Shown piece after piece: positions 37,847 to 48,898 of a stretch of 64,000 bases of DNA. The DNA comes from Piscinibacter aquaticus. Lineage in GTDB: Bacteria > Pseudomonadota > Gammaproteobacteria > Burkholderiales > Burkholderiaceae_C. The number at the start of each line of letters is the position of its first letter. Position 1 is the stretch's first letter. The translations under genes and the position numbers were made by a program. Below the pieces are notes generated by a model, which was given only the letters and a program-made list of their open reading frames with translations, did no database searches and had not been told where the DNA came from. Location: NCBI GenBank assembly GCA_007994965.1, contig VOPW01000001.1, positions 1,798,001 through 1,862,000 of the forward strand, given 5' to 3'.

Positions 37847-37924
37847 CTTGTCCTCTCAAGCGGCACCTTCCGCAAGCTCCCCAGGCGCGCCTGGGTCGCA
37901 GCTGCTGTCTTTCTTGAGTCCGTC

Positions 37925-38290
37925 TCATGTGCGCTTAGGTGTCGAGTCCCCAGCTGGATACTTCACTGCGTTTGAGGCCAACTTCGATGCCACCGCTTCA
38001 TTGAGGTCGACACCCAGAACCGAAGACAACCTGACTAGGAAGAGTAGGACGTCTGCCAACTCGTCCCGTACCGGGCGAGCGGTCTTCGGGTCCTGTCCGA
38101 CTGCCTTGGACTGCTCTTCGGTCAACCATTGAAATATCTCGACGAGCTCTCCGACCTCACCAGTGAGCGCCATCGCCAAGTTCTTCGGTGAGTGGTACTG
38201 GTTCCAGTTCCGCTCGTCGGCAAACTTCTGCAAGGCCGCCTCCAGTGCCGCCACGTCGATGAAGCGAGTCTCGTCATTCATGGCGGTCAT
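37925..38290 (-). CDS. MazG-type nucleotide pyrophosphohydrolase
   Basis: 121 aa, intact. MazG helices: YHSPKNLAMALTGEVGELVE then IFQWLT (ExxE), and VRDELADVLLFLVRL (ExxD). NTP pyrophosphohydrolases of this size commonly neighbour DUF2075 helicases. Start overlaps the helicase stop by 4 bases. ATG 38281 (MNDETRFIDVAAL) is an alternative start. Likely lowers specific (d)NTP pools or removes modified nucleotides. Confidence 0.85.
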   Translation of the reverse strand: MTAMNDETRFIDVAALEAALQKFADERNWNQYHSPKNLAMALTGEVGELVEIFQWLTEEQSKAVGQDPKTARPVRDELADVLLFLVRLSSVLGVDLNEAVASKLASNAVKYPAGDSTPKRT

Positions 38291-40157
38291 TCAAGTCGGC
38301 TCTGGAAGAACTTGCGGGTGCCTTCGTCCATGAAGTGTACGTAGCACCCCTTGATGCCACGAGTGAAGAGCACGCGATAGGTGTTCTTCACCAAGTCCAC
38401 GAAGCGGTCCCCGCTCTTCTTGACGACCGAGTCGAAGGAATGCTTCTTATCACCCACCCAGATATTCTTCTCCCAGTCGTACCGCAGGTCCGGTCCGAAG
38501 ATGATGCCGACGTAGTCGAACTCGAAACCCTGTGCGGTGTAGACGCAACCCACCTGTTCCAGACCGCCTGGGTCCGACGCCCAGAAGTTGGACTTTGGGA
38601 TGCCCGCACCGAGATGTCCTGCGTCCGGCTTGGCGTTCCAAGGCATGGCCCAAGTACCGACTTGGACGTCCTTGACCAGGCTGCCGTCGCCGTTCGGGTT
38701 AGACCAGGGCCAGCAAAAGCCTGCCACCAGTCGCGCGCTGCCTTCGGCTGCCTTCTGGCGGATGGCATGCTCGAGTTCTTGGACCGAGTCCATCACTCTG
38801 AACTCGTAGACGTCCTCACGCTTCCAGAGCACGTTTGCCGTCCGGCGAATGTCCAGCGTGTTGTCGACCCAGTTGATGAAGCCATCGGAACCACTACAGC
38901 GGAACTGAGCGTCGAGCTCGTACTCGAGCAGCTTTGCTCCGGCGCGCTTGGCCGCCTCACGGATGAGGTCCGAGCTGCCAACTTCGCCCTGGCCGAACAA
39001 TCTGCCGGTCATCAATGAAGAAGACGCTGACCCGCGCGATGTGCACGAGCTCGTCAACTTGGGGCAGTCCTGACCAGTCGCTCGCCTTCGTGAAGCGGTC
39101 CTTGCTGCTTTCACGTATGCGATGCGCCTCGTCCAGAACCAAAGCGTCGAACTGGTTCGGAGGCAACTCACCCTTCTTGTTGACGTTGAAGTAGCCAAAC
39201 TGAGCTGCTGCCCGAGTGCCGACCACTCTTCGCATGTTCTCGGTAAATGCCTTTGAGCCGGTGAGGTGCATTGTCTTCAGGCCCTCGCCCGAGAGCCGAC
39301 CGAGCAGATGCAGCGCGATGACCGACTTCCCAGTGCCCGGGCCGCCGTGGACCAGAACTACCGTCTTCTTCAGCTTAGACGCCTTGGCGCCTTCCCTTAC
39401 CTCAGCCAGCACCTTGGCAAAGACAACCTGTTGGCTGTCCAGCAACACATAAGCCTTCTGGTCCTGCACGACCTTTGCCGTGTGCTCCAGGAGCTTCTTG
39501 CTCGGCGCGAACTTGCTTTTGAGGACCTTTTCCAGGACGGCCTCACCGCGTCCCGCCCGGAGGTGGTCCCCATAAAGGTGATGAGGTCATCCTGCTTGTC
39601 GCCTGTGAAGGCCGGGTACTGCTTCAGCACTGTAGAGTGCCGTGAAGCAAAGATTTCGTTCTCGGGGCTGTAGGAGAGGTTGTGCAGGAACGCGCAGGAC
39701 CGTAGGCCGACCTCGCCTCGCACGAAGACCGAGTGCATGTCCCGCAGGTACTCCTCGTACTGCCCCACCTGTCGAGAGGGGTGCAGGATGTCCTTCTTGC
39801 TGCCCGCCACCCATGTCGTCACACAGTCTTCGGCGTTCGACTCCTCGACGTCGCTCCACTGCTTGAGCTCGACGATGACGGAGTAAGGCTGCCCGCCGTC
39901 GTCATGTCCGGTGACCATGCAGTCCAGTCGCCGGCTCGACAGGGGCAACTGGTACTCGAGCAAGACGCCATGGTCGAGGAAGTCCCCCTGCTGTAGGGTG
40001 AAGGCCATCCGGAAGAGGAGTTCTGCCAAGACTGCACCTCTTGGAGGGATGGCTTGTAGTGGAAGGCGTCGAGAAAGGCTCGCTCCAACTTGCTGGCGAT
40101 GCCGTTCCTCGTGGCGTCGGAGATGAAGTCTTTGGATGTTCCGGTGTAGAGCTGCAT
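38287..40157 (-). CDS. DUF2075 helicase with N-terminal PD-(D/E)XK nuclease domain, frameshifted
   Basis: ATG 40157 (MQLYTGTSKDFISDATRNGI). Nuclease domain: RRLDCMVTGHDDGG and YSVIVELKQWSD (Asp, Glu-x-Lys). Helicase domain: VLVHGGPGTGKSVIALHL (Walker A), ALVLDEAHRIRE (DEAH), VFFIDDRQIV, ELDAQFRCSGSDGFI, CVYTAQGFEFDYVGIIFGPD and VLFTRGIKGCYVHF. Indels near 40010, 39540 and 39005. About 623 aa repaired. The nuclease-helicase fusion plus MazG is a recurrent pairing in defence islands. Confidence 0.75.
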
Positions 40158-40175
40158 GAGTCCGGGAGGCGTGCG

Positions 40176-40780
40176 CTACTCGACACGCGCGACGATAACC
40201 GGCGGAACCGGCTGTCAAAGCCGAACACCTCGAACGCCGACCGTATGTGGCTCGCATGTGGCCCTGCGAGTTCGCCAGGAGCCAAGACATGGCCGTTGGC
40301 TCCCGGTAGGTTCCACGCTACGGCTCTCATCGCGATGACGTCCGCCGAGTGCGATGACTTCTTGCCCTTCTCCTTGAAGGACACAAAGGCTTCGAACAAG
40401 CGCACATCTCGCCTCAGCCCAGAGTCCAGCATTCCACGAAGAAGGTACGCAGCTGCGACAGTAACACGGCAGCCTAGGCCAGCGTACCAGTATCGGTGCC
40501 CTTTCTCGTCCTTCTCCATCGAGCGACCGGCCGGGTTGCCCGCAGAAGTAAAGGCGACGCTGAGTGGAGCCTCTATGACGAGATTCATGGGACGAGCGAC
40601 CTCACTGCCCAGCTTGGCCAGCTCTGCCTTGAGTTCACTGAAGGTGAGTTCCCTCGGCTCTCCGTCGTGCACAAGTAGACCTCCGGTCTTCCCTTCACGC
40701 GCGAAGCCCACATCGACGAAGACCCAGGTCCCACTGTCGCGGACGAGGTCACCGATGGAGCCGGCTCGAAGATGTGGCAT
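40176..40780 (-). CDS. Putative RNase H-fold protein
   Basis: ATG 40780 (MPHLRAGSIGDLVRDSGTW). VFVDVGFAREGKTGGLLVHD, then MNLVIEAPLSVAF and SFKEKGKKSSHSADVIAMRA, give an Asp...Glu...Asp pattern on predicted strands, like DUF429-type RNase H folds. The end is reached as PVPPVIVARVE after an apparent indel near 40205. About 200 aa. It lies 29 bases after the NYN gene and 18 before the helicase. Family assignment is tentative. Confidence 0.5.
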
Positions 40781-40809
40781 CTCCTCGTCTCGACTCGATG
40801 CGACGGCGC

Positions 40810-41523
40810 TCAGGCGACCGTCCTCACATGGATGTGCACGAAGCCCGAGGGGTCCGTGACCTCCTTGACCTCCACGTAGCTCTGCTTGCGGACCAGTTCG
40901 CTCAGCTTTGTGAAGCCATAGTTGCGTGCATCGAACGAGGCGTTGTTCTTGCCGATGAAGGACCCAACCGCTGACAGGGTCGCCCATCCACTGTCACGGG
41001 CGGTCTCCTTAATGGCGTGGGTCAGCAACTCCTTCAGGTCAGGAATGTTGGCCACTTGCAGGGGAACTGCCGCCTCGGCGGGTCGCTTGAGGACCTCGAG
41101 GAAGATGAATCGGTCGCAGGCGGCGATGAATGCCTCCGGCGCCTTGCGTTCGCCAAGCCCTACGACCATCTTGCCCGCTTCTCTGAGCACGGTCGCTAGC
41201 CGAGTGAAGTCACTGTCACTCGAGACTATGCAGAAGCCGTCGACGTTACCCGCATACAGCAGGTCCATCGCGTCGATGATGAACGCCGAGTCAGTCGAGT
41301 TCTTGCCCTTCGTGTAGGCAAACTGCTGCATCGGCTGGATGGCAAGCTTGTGGAGTTGCTCCTTCCAGCCAACAAGGTTCTGAGTGGTCCAGTCACCATA
41401 CGCTCGCTTGACGGTTGCCGTGCCGTACTTGGCGACTTCCTCCAGCAGTTCCTTGGCCACCGAGGCAGAGGCGTTGTCTGCATCAATCAGCACCGCCATT
41501 CGGGTCGTCTCAGTGCTTGCCAT
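40810..41523 (-). CDS. NYN-domain ribonuclease with C-terminal OST-HTH/LOTUS domain
   Basis: 237 aa, intact. NYN (LabA/DUF88) core: AVLIDADNASASVAKELLEE, SAFIIDAMDLLYAG, FCIVSSDSDFTRLATVLREA and KMVVGLGERKAPEAFIAACD. The acidic residues D, D and SDSD form the PIN-like metal site. The C-terminal part (GWATLSAVGSFIGKNNASFD, YGFTKLSELVRKQSYVEV) matches OST-HTH/LOTUS RNA-binding domains. It has GAGGAGGG just upstream of its ATG and is the first gene of the 34-41 kb operon. Probably cuts RNA. Confidence 0.85.
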   Translation of the reverse strand: MASTETTRMAVLIDADNASASVAKELLEEVAKYGTATVKRAYGDWTTQNLVGWKEQLHKLAIQPMQQFAYTKGKNSTDSAFIIDAMDLLYAGNVDGFCIVSSDSDFTRLATVLREAGKMVVGLGERKAPEAFIAACDRFIFLEVLKRPAEAAVPLQVANIPDLKELLTHAIKETARDSGWATLSAVGSFIGKNNASFDARNYGFTKLSELVRKQSYVEVKEVTDPSGFVHIHVRTVA

Positions 41524-41833
41524 TCCCTTGCCCTCCTCTTCTGTTCCTCGGTTCGAAGCTGCGTGCCAAGAGCAGACTAGGCCTCACCTGACCAAGAACC
41601 GCTTCCGAATGGCTGTCGCCTGGAAGCCTGCACAGAGCAGCATGGCACTCAGACTTCGCGCAGGGGGTAGCCCAGGGCCCGCAAGCCCTTCAGTTTGCGG
41701 TCGTTCCGGGAGGGAACTCATCCGGGCGGGCCCAGCCGAGCATCTCTCCCAGTGTGCTGAACTGTACCCACGGAAGTCGCCATCCAGGGTCCCGTGCGGC
41801 CAGAGCCGGCTCCGCTCGTCTGAACACGCCGTG
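41524..41833. other. Non-coding gap upstream of the NYN gene
   Basis: No convincing gene on either strand. It must hold the promoter of the 34-41 kb operon, but no strong -35/-10 pair is obvious. The right edge is the IS3 element junction, marked by CGCCGTG (41827-41833). Confidence 0.4.
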
Positions 41834-41949
41834 AGCTGATGTAGGTGGATTGGCTGCGATTGGTGTTTGGCTTTTCGGTCTTTGTCTATCAGCCCCCGCA
41901 GGGGCCGCCGGAGGTCCCCCGGTTGGGACCTGTACTCAGGTTTCAACCC

Positions 41950-42779
41950 TCATGCGGCCTGGGCCTGCGGCTGCAGCGTGCCGAAGTAGATCATGTCCGG
42001 CGTGCGCCCGTCGTGGCTTTGGTGCGGCCTGCGGCTGTTGTAGAAGTCCAGGTAGGTGGCCAGGCCCTGGCGCGCCGCGCTGACGCTGTCGTAGGCCTTG
42101 AGGTACACCTCCTCGTACTTCACGCTGCGCCACAGCCGCTCGACGAACACGTTGTCCCGCCAGCAGCCCCGGCCGTCCATGCTCTGGCGAGCGCCGATGC
42201 GTGCCACCTCGGCCACGAACTCCGCACCGCTGAACTGGCTGCCCTGGTCGGTGTTGACGATCTCCGGCGCACCCCAGCGGGCCACCGCCTCGCGCAGCGC
42301 CTCCACGCAGAAGTCCGCCTCCATCGTGATCGACACCCGGTGGGCCAGCACCCGGCGGCTGGCCCAGTCCAGCACCGCCACCGGTACACCCAGCCGCGTG
42401 CCATCGGGATGTAGGTGATGTCCAGCGCCCAGACCGGGTTGGCCCGCTCGATGGCCAGCCCGCGCAGCGCGTACGGGAAGACCGCGTGCGCCGGGTGCTT
42501 CCTGCTCGTGTTGGGCTTGCGGTACAGCGCCTGGATGCCCATGCGCCGCATCAGCGTGCCCACGTGCCGCCGTCCGACCTCCACGCCCTGCAGGCGCAGC
42601 AGGTCTCGCAGCATGCGGCTGCCGGCGTACGGGTGATCCAGGTGAAGGCGGTCGATGCGCCGCATGAGCGCCAGTTCCGCCTCCGGGATCGGCGCGGGCT
42701 GGTAGTACACCGTGCCGCGGCTGATGCCCAGCAACTCGGCCTGACGCTTGACCGGCAGACGGTGATCGCGATCGATCAT
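41950..42779 (-). CDS. IS3 transposase OrfB, one frameshift
   Basis: ATG 42779 (MIDRDHRLPVKRQAELLGIS) overlaps the orfA stop (ATGA). HTH_21-like PYAGSRMLRDLLRLQGVEVG. The DDE motif is complete across an indel near 42400: VWALDITYIPMARG (D), IVNTDQGSQFSGAEF (D) and DNVFVERLWRSVKYEEVYL (E). Ends RRPHQSHDGRTPDMIYFGTL, typical of IS3 family OrfB. About 276 aa. Confidence 0.85.
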
Positions 42780-43080
42780 CGCTTTACGCTCAGCAACCCG
42801 GCCTTGCTGAGCGCGCCTTCCAAAAATCGTTCTCCAGGGCCAGCTGGCCAATCTTGGCGTGCAGCGCCTTGAGGTCCACCGGCGGCGCCGCGGCCACCGC
42901 CGGCGCGCCGAACACCCCGGCCGCGCGCTCGATCAGCTGCCGCCGCCACTCCGTGACCTGATGCGGGTGAACGTCGTGCTTGTGCGCGATCTCGGCAATC
43001 GTCTTGCCGTCGGCCAAGGCCTCCAGCGCCACCTTGGCCTTGAACGCCGCTGAGTGGTTGCGGCGTGGTCTCCTGCTCAT
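42776..43080 (-). CDS. IS3 transposase OrfA, one frameshift
   Basis: MSRRPRRNHSAAFKAKVALE from ATG 43080, with HTH sequence TIAEIAHKHDVHPHQVTEWR and a leucine-zipper-like end (ALHAKIGQLALEND). An indel near 42830 lets it finish EGALSKAGLLSVKR with the stop at 42776-42778. DNA-binding half of the IS3 transposase. Confidence 0.8.
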
Positions 43081-43148
43081 GCTTCATGCTCCTTCGTCTC
43101 AGGCTCTATCCTCGCCCATCGGAGCAGCTTTTCCACCTTACGCCGTGC

Positions 43149-43666
43149 TCAGATTTGCGCGGCCGGCTCTGCCGCCCAAATTCGCCGCTCCACCTCACCG
43201 CCGCCCCACAGTACATAGTCAAAGACTTGAAGCGGCGTTCGTGCTCCGTCTTCCGTGCGCGCCTCCCACAACTGTTCGGCATGAAGCCGAACCTTCAGGT
43301 CCCGGGACTGCTGAGTCTGAAACAAGCCCAGTTGAGCGTTCGCACGCTTGCCGACCCGACGTAGGCTCCGACACCGACCCACCAAATGACCTTGGCGTGC
43401 AGGAAGTCGGGGACGAGATTGCAGACGAGATTGAGGTTCTTCTTGTCGAGGAACCACTTCAGCACGGCTGGCGATACCGGCACGGAGTAGTCGTACCGAC
43501 CATGGAACGTGAGTGGCTTGGCGTTCGCCGCGCAGCTCTCCAGGAGCTGCATATTGGTGCCGTCGGCGTAACCAATGGCGGCCTTGACCTCCGCATACTC
43601 AGAAGTGCGACGTGAGGTGAGGTTCTGGAGTAGTCGCTTGTTTATCAGTCCGGCTATCAGGACCAA
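43149..43666 (-). CDS. Phospholipase D-like protein, frameshifted
   Basis: MVLIAGLINKRLLQNLTSRR from 43666, then VKAAIGYADG and FLHAKVIWWVGVGAYVGSAS. The HxK with a following GSA resembles one PLD half-site (HxKxxxx...GSxN). After an indel near 43330 the frame continues AQLGLFQTQQSRDLKVRLHA and stops at 43149, next to the IS end. Only one HKD-like site is visible, so it would act as a dimer like some PLD nucleases. About 172 aa. Confidence 0.5.
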
Positions 43667-44623
43667 GTCTCGTTCTCCTGCCTATGGCAAGTATTCCTCG
43701 GGCTAGGTATGGGCCACCTCATGTCTTGCAGGCCAACTCAATCCATCTTCGGCGCCACACTCGTGAAGCTCTGCCAGCCGGGGGCCGAGCGTCGCGACTG
43801 GTCGACGCCTCAGCCAGCTCCAGCGACGCCCTTGGCCAAGAGCGATTCTGTAAAGAGCTTTTGGTGACGAAGGATTCCCTCAATGTAGCCCCGCACCGGC
43901 ATCTGTGGAGAGACTGACTCAGCGATGCCTGTACCGGTAAGACTACATCTCCCGGCAGTCTGCGCATCAAGAAGGTCTAGGCGCGAGCCGTCGCGGCGAC
44001 GCGGTTAGCGGGGACCTGCGACTTGGCACTACGAGCCCCTCCTCGGCGGTGGGCGAGAGCTCTTCAGGCTCCAACATGCCGCTCACGCGCGCTGTTACGC
44101 CTATCGCTCGGTAGCTTCGAAAGGTCGGGCTACAAGAATCGGACGTTGCAGCGCACCGGATTAACCAAGTCTATCTGCACTACCAACTTCCAGTTCCAAT
44201 GCACGTTTCGCACTCAACCGTACGCGTGGAAAGTGCTCAATGCTCAATGCAAATGGCCCATGTGCCAGGGCGCGCTTTCGGGTCACCGAGCCGTTGGCCG
44301 TAGTCGGAAGGACTGACTGCGTGGTCGCACAGACTCCCTGGGACAGCCCCCTCGCACGCCGTTGCCGTTGAAGACGTGGTTCGAGCTAAAGGTAGCTTGT
44401 CAGCCGGCTCGGAGCGTCAACCTGCAGTTCCTTGTAGGTTACTTGCTAGCAACTCGCGATGGCGGCACGTGCGCATCCCTAACTGATAGGGTTGGAAGAC
44501 ATGCTCGAGGCTTGACGAAGCATGCGATTGCGCGAAAAGTGGTGCTAACGCGTCCGAAGCTAGTACTCAGCCGGACGACACAGCGGGCAGTTCGCTCCGC
44601 AAGATGCAGCAGGGGGCAGTTTG
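43667..44623. other. Gap without a convincing gene
   Basis: About 950 bp. Open frames on both strands are short and of poor codon quality. A tandem TGCTCAA repeat near 44237-44251 is the only notable structure. Promoters for the patatin and PLD genes should lie here. It may contain decayed coding sequence. Confidence 0.4.
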
Positions 44624-46993
44624 ATGAAGCATCTGATGCTCGGGGCGCTCTTGTCGCTCTGTTGCGCTGACGCCCTTGCGCAGCGCCTAGCGAATACAGC
44701 TTATCCACTCCCCCTGCGGCACCAGTGAAGCCTTAGCAGCTCCGTGCGTGCACACGCCGCGTGAGCCGGGAGGCGGCTCAGAGACTGCATACCGCGCTGC
44801 AGCTGGCGAGCCGGATTGGACAGAGCTTTCGGCAACGAGAGGATTCGGTCTCGCCCTCTCGGGAGGAGGTTCAAAGGCCTCCGCCTTTGCCATGGGCGTG
44901 CTCGCCGGCCTAAACGACGCTGGCATGCTTGTCGGCCGCGCCCAGAGTGAGCCGGACCAGAAGAAGACTCCGAGGGTTGAAATCATCAGCAGCGTCTCGG
45001 GAGGGGGCTATAGCGCCTACTGGCTCTTCAGCCAACTAGCGCACTTTGAGCGGTCTGGTGAGAGTTCCATTGACCGGTACCTAAACGCGATGTTTCTCGA
45101 CTGCCTTACGGCGCAGCGCGAGGGAACGGAGCCGTACTTCTCGGACGTGGTCAAAGCGGCGCTTGAAAGAGGGTTCCGTTGCGATTCGAGCAGACGGTAC
45201 GCACTCAAACCTATCGACCTGCCTACGTCCGTGGGCCCCTTGGCGATGTTCAAACCACAGAACAGATTTCAGTTCCATCTGCGCTGCGGTCAGGACATCT
45301 TGCAGCCCGGGGAGTGCTCGGCTTACACGACGACAGAGGAGCGCGCTTCTACCCTCTCTGCCCACTCTCAGCTTCTCGTATCGACACTTGGTCTAGCAGT
45401 ACCGCATCACTTTGCCAATTCGCTCTTCGATTGGGGAGTGAATCTCGCCCCATCGCGGAAGGCATACCGAGACGGTATGGGCCTGACCTACGGCGCAGTG
45501 CCCACTCAGGATTACGCGGTCAGAGTCTTGGAGACTGACAAGAATGGCAAGCCAACCCTCCGGATGGATGTCGCGTGCCCCTCGAAAGAAGAGTCACCCG
45601 ATACAGCTCTGATGCTCAGAGGATGCTTCCGCAACACTGAAGGACGACCAGAACCAGACGCGTTGAAGTTCTCCGAACTTGCGGCACTCTGGAGCAGAGG
45701 CCGCAACGGTCAAGGACCGCATTCTCCGTTTTGGGTAATCCAATCAACCGCAGCAGGATACAGAGGCATCAGCGGAGTCTTCTCGTACGCCTTCCGCGAT
45801 GTCCCGAATGACACTTTTGAGTTCACACCGCTCGGCTTTGGCTCGCGACGGTTTGGCTTTGTGAAGGGCCATCTTGAGGGTTTTGACGCGTTGGAAGCCA
45901 CCACGTCGGCTGCCGCGTTCTTGGATTCTGCGCAATCCAGTCTGGGAAACAGGTTAGCTCGCCCCGCACTCAATTCAGCACAGTACTTGCTTAACGCCAA
46001 CTGGGGTACGGACATCCCGAACTACTCTGTCGGCGACGGGCGGCGAAGACTGCATCAGGCGCTGCCGTTCCCTCTCAACACGGTTGACTCGTTAGCAGAA
46101 TCACTATTTGCCGGCACCTCGGAAAAGCGAGACCGAATCCGTTCGACATGGATTCGATTACTTGACGGTGGGAACGCCGATAACACAGGACTTTTCGCCC
46201 TACTTCGGAGGGGAGTGCGTGCAGCAGTACTCTCGGATGCTGCGCATGACGCTCGGGTGTTTGACGATTTGTGTGTCCTGAGACTGCAGCTCCTGGCGAG
46301 CGAAACTGAGGTTGCCGGCGCGCCAAATCCCAATCCTCTCTACCTTCATGTGCCGGCATTAACTAAGTTTGGTGAGCATTGTCTGCAACACACGGAGAAG
46401 GAGCGCGGATACTCCTTCTGGGAGGAGTGGCCTACGAACTCATCGGCCTTGCTCGCTTGTATATCGAAAAGCAGGGATGATACCGACTGCCAGTTCGACG
46501 ACAAGACGGTGATGCGAATCGTGGTTCTCAAGCCTCACCTGAATCTTCAGCACGCCTATAACGAGGCCTTTGGAGAAAGCAAGGCATTACCAGCGCGAGT
46601 CATTCGTCGGTGCCAGTATCAGGGGCGGCTGTTCACGGAGACTTCTAATCCGGATACTCCACCGCCGCTTTGCGACGAAAAGTGTGCGGCGATAGAACTA
46701 CCCTGTGAGGTGGCCTACTATTATCGGAGAGATGGTGACGTTCATTCCCTGAAAAGGTAGATACTGCTGTCTTTCCCCAGCACAGCACTGTTCTGGTTAC
46801 TGCCAATTCAAGCGGGACTCTGTTTGCAGCCTATCGAGATTTGGCACGAGCGATTACGGCCGGTAGCGTAACCGCCATTCGAGCTGCCGTTGATGAGACC
46901 TCGGCGAAGTGGCTTGAGCTGGCCAAGGAACAAACGAACACCATTCCCTGGAAGGACTTGCCAGCTCAATGGCGCGCCAGGCTCGCATTTTGA
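44624..46993 (+). CDS. Secreted patatin/PLA2-like lipase, frameshifted
   Basis: ATG 44624 (MKHLMLGALLSLCCADALAQ, a signal peptide) has GCAGGGGGCA upstream. A CCCCC run near 44715 breaks the frame; the main frame follows with GFGLALSGGGSKASAFAMGV and ISSVSGGGYSAYWLF, the GxSGG nucleophile elbow of cPLA2/patatin enzymes. RLLDGGNADNTGLFALLRRG supplies the catalytic Asp-Gly region. After an indel near 46745 the C-terminus reads FPEKVDTAVFPQHSTVLVTA then NSSGTLFAAYRDLARAITAG, to 46993. About 789 aa. Export suggests action on membranes outside the cytoplasm. A small frame ending near 47058 (LSEEALFREIAETWATPG) may be its true 3' end. Confidence 0.7.
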
Positions 46994-47072
46994 GGCTCAG
47001 TGAAGAGGCCTTGTTCAGAGAAATCGCCGAGACCTGGGCTACTCCGGGGATGCGATAGCAGGGAGGCTGACA

Positions 47073-48028
47073 ATGTTGAGGTTGTGGACGACACCGCTTC
47101 TCCTGCTCCTCGGGACGGGATTTTCGAACTTTGCACTGCCGTCTGATTCGCCTAGCTGGCCGTTCCCTGTACCCAAGGCGAACATTGAGTCGATGTGCAA
47201 CTCCTCTTGCACGGAGAAAGACGCGAGGCTCGCTACAAGCCTTGCCCTGCAGTTCTGTCGACAGGTCTCCAACTTCTACGAGAGAAGGGGGCGCACGGCG
47301 GACAGCTCATCGTTCATGCTGGGCGCCTTCGGTGTTCTGTCAGGCAGCGTCTTCGGGGTGACTGCTGGTGGGTCTGCTGCGAAGGCGTGGTCGGGCCTAT
47401 CCGGTGCAACCAACGCGCTACAAACCAAGCTGGACGGGTCAGCTTCCGGTTCCACGGCTTTCACCACCCTAGCCAGCCGAGTCGCTGCGAAGGCTGAAGC
47501 GGGTGCCACCAAGTTTGGGCTGCTCATGGCCGAGCCCAACCCCAACTATCCAGCGATAGTCCAAGAGGCACAGAACACAGCGGCTGCTTGTTCGATGGTT
47601 ACGGAGGCTCCAAGGAGCAACGGGGATAGTCGCCCGCCTCCCCCGCAAGCCCGACGTCGGCCGAGCAAGAGAAACAGCCTGCTGAGGAAGACAAGACCGA
47701 GAAGAATCAATCTGCGAACACTGGTAAGCCTGCGTCGAAGCCCTCCGGTGGCTTCAGCGGCGAACCTCAGGCGAACTCGACGGCGCAGCCTGCGGCTTCC
47801 ACGACCCCCGAAACCAAGACGCCGAAGGATGACGGAAAGCTTGGAACCGCTATTCCGGCCATCCGCGGAAAAGACTCTCTCGCATTGATAGAGCTGAAGC
47901 AGAAGGCGATTGCATCGCGAGTAGCGGCTGCCAGAGCCGCTGCCGAAGCAGCGCGTGTTGCTGCGCAGGCGGAAGCCGACGCAAGAGAAGCAGCTGCCGC
48001 TGAAGCAGCGGAAGGCTCGACTCGGTAA
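47073..48028 (+). CDS. Secreted Ala-rich protein following the patatin gene, one frameshift
   Basis: MLRLWTTPLLLLLGTGFSNF (signal peptide), then a Cys-containing part (ESMCNSSCTEKDARLATSLA, LQFCRQVSNFYERRG) and helical SSSFMLGAFGVLSGSVFGVT. An indel near 47620 moves to SPTSAEQEKQPAEEDKTEKN, a low-complexity linker, and a helix RAAAEAARVAAQAEADAREA ending at 48028. About 318 aa. It begins 79 bases after the patatin gene, so the two are probably one operon and one exported system. No known family. Confidence 0.55.
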
Positions 48029-48605
48029 ATCGGAGGAAGTTCAGGGCCGAAGGCAGTCAACTACCGCCCGAGCGGCGCGATTCGCTAAGCCTGCCTCCGA
48101 TTTCCGGGCACATCTCTCATCTCTATGGCGTGTATGGCGGCTGGTGGTTACGCCCCACCGGTTGTTGCGTCGAACACGAATGACTAGGCAGTGCGTCCTG
48201 AGCAAAGTTGGAAGCGTTAGTTCATGGTCGTCGGCATCGCGACTCTCATACATGTACTAGGCCAATTTCATATTCAGCTCAGAGCAGTCGACAGGCCCCG
48301 CACCAGACGCTAACGGACAGAACTCGGACCCGTAGCGCTGCGGGACGACGCGGTACTGCAGCGAGATGGAACTGGTCGCGCCTGTAGTCCCGCCGTGCAA
48401 CATCTTTGAGGGGTTCCTCTATGGCCCGGGGCACCCAAGACCCCGGCCACCAAGCGTCGACGAATCCACCCAGGGTGCGGCCGCGACACAGGGGGGTGCC
48501 GATAGTGCTGGAGTTGCTGCCCTTCTTGACCACCACTCGCTGACGCGCGACCGGTTGCCGCCGAATCCGGGAACACTGATTGAACCCGGACACTGTCACC
48601 ACCTT

Positions 48606-48871
48606 CTAGGTGTCTGCCAGTATGAGGAAGGCCCAGAAGCGCCACTCGGGATGCGCCATTCCGAGCACAAAGCGCTGGAACGGGAAGTCCTGCAGGTACG
48701 TGAGCATCCCACTGACCTAGCCGGCCCTCTTGCCCTCAAAGGCATAGGAGTCACTCGAATCGAAGGACTTGGCCTTACCGCGATGATGTCGACCTGGTCG
48801 GCAGTCTCATTCAGGATGTCGACGCGGACCAGGAGTGGGCCGTGCGCAATGGCGGCCTTGTACAAGGTCAC
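48606..48871 (-). CDS. Short hypothetical protein, one frameshift
   Basis: MTLYKAAIAHGPLLVRVDIL then NETADQVDIIAVRPSPSIRV; an indel near 48740 leads to GMLTYLQDFPFQRFVLGMAH and PEWRFWAFLILADT with a stop at 48606-48608. The C-terminal part reads like a real folded protein. It lies between the patatin region and the Tn7-like element, on the opposite strand to both. Unknown function. Confidence 0.35.
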
Positions 48872-48898
48872 GGTGTGCTGCTCAAGTAGGTCAGCCGT

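Larger units (their letters stand above)
41834..43140 (-). mobile_element. IS3-family insertion sequence
   Basis: About 1.3 kb with orfA and orfB on the minus strand. Similar ends TGTAGGTGGATTGGCTGC (from 41840) and, inverted, TAAGGTGGAAAAGCTGC (to 43140) support the terminal repeats. A 7-bp direct repeat, CGCCGTG, flanks the element (41827-41833 and 43141-43147) and may be the target duplication; IS3 duplications are usually 3-5 bp, so the exact ends are uncertain. It separates the 34-41 kb operon from the PLD/patatin region. Confidence 0.75.
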
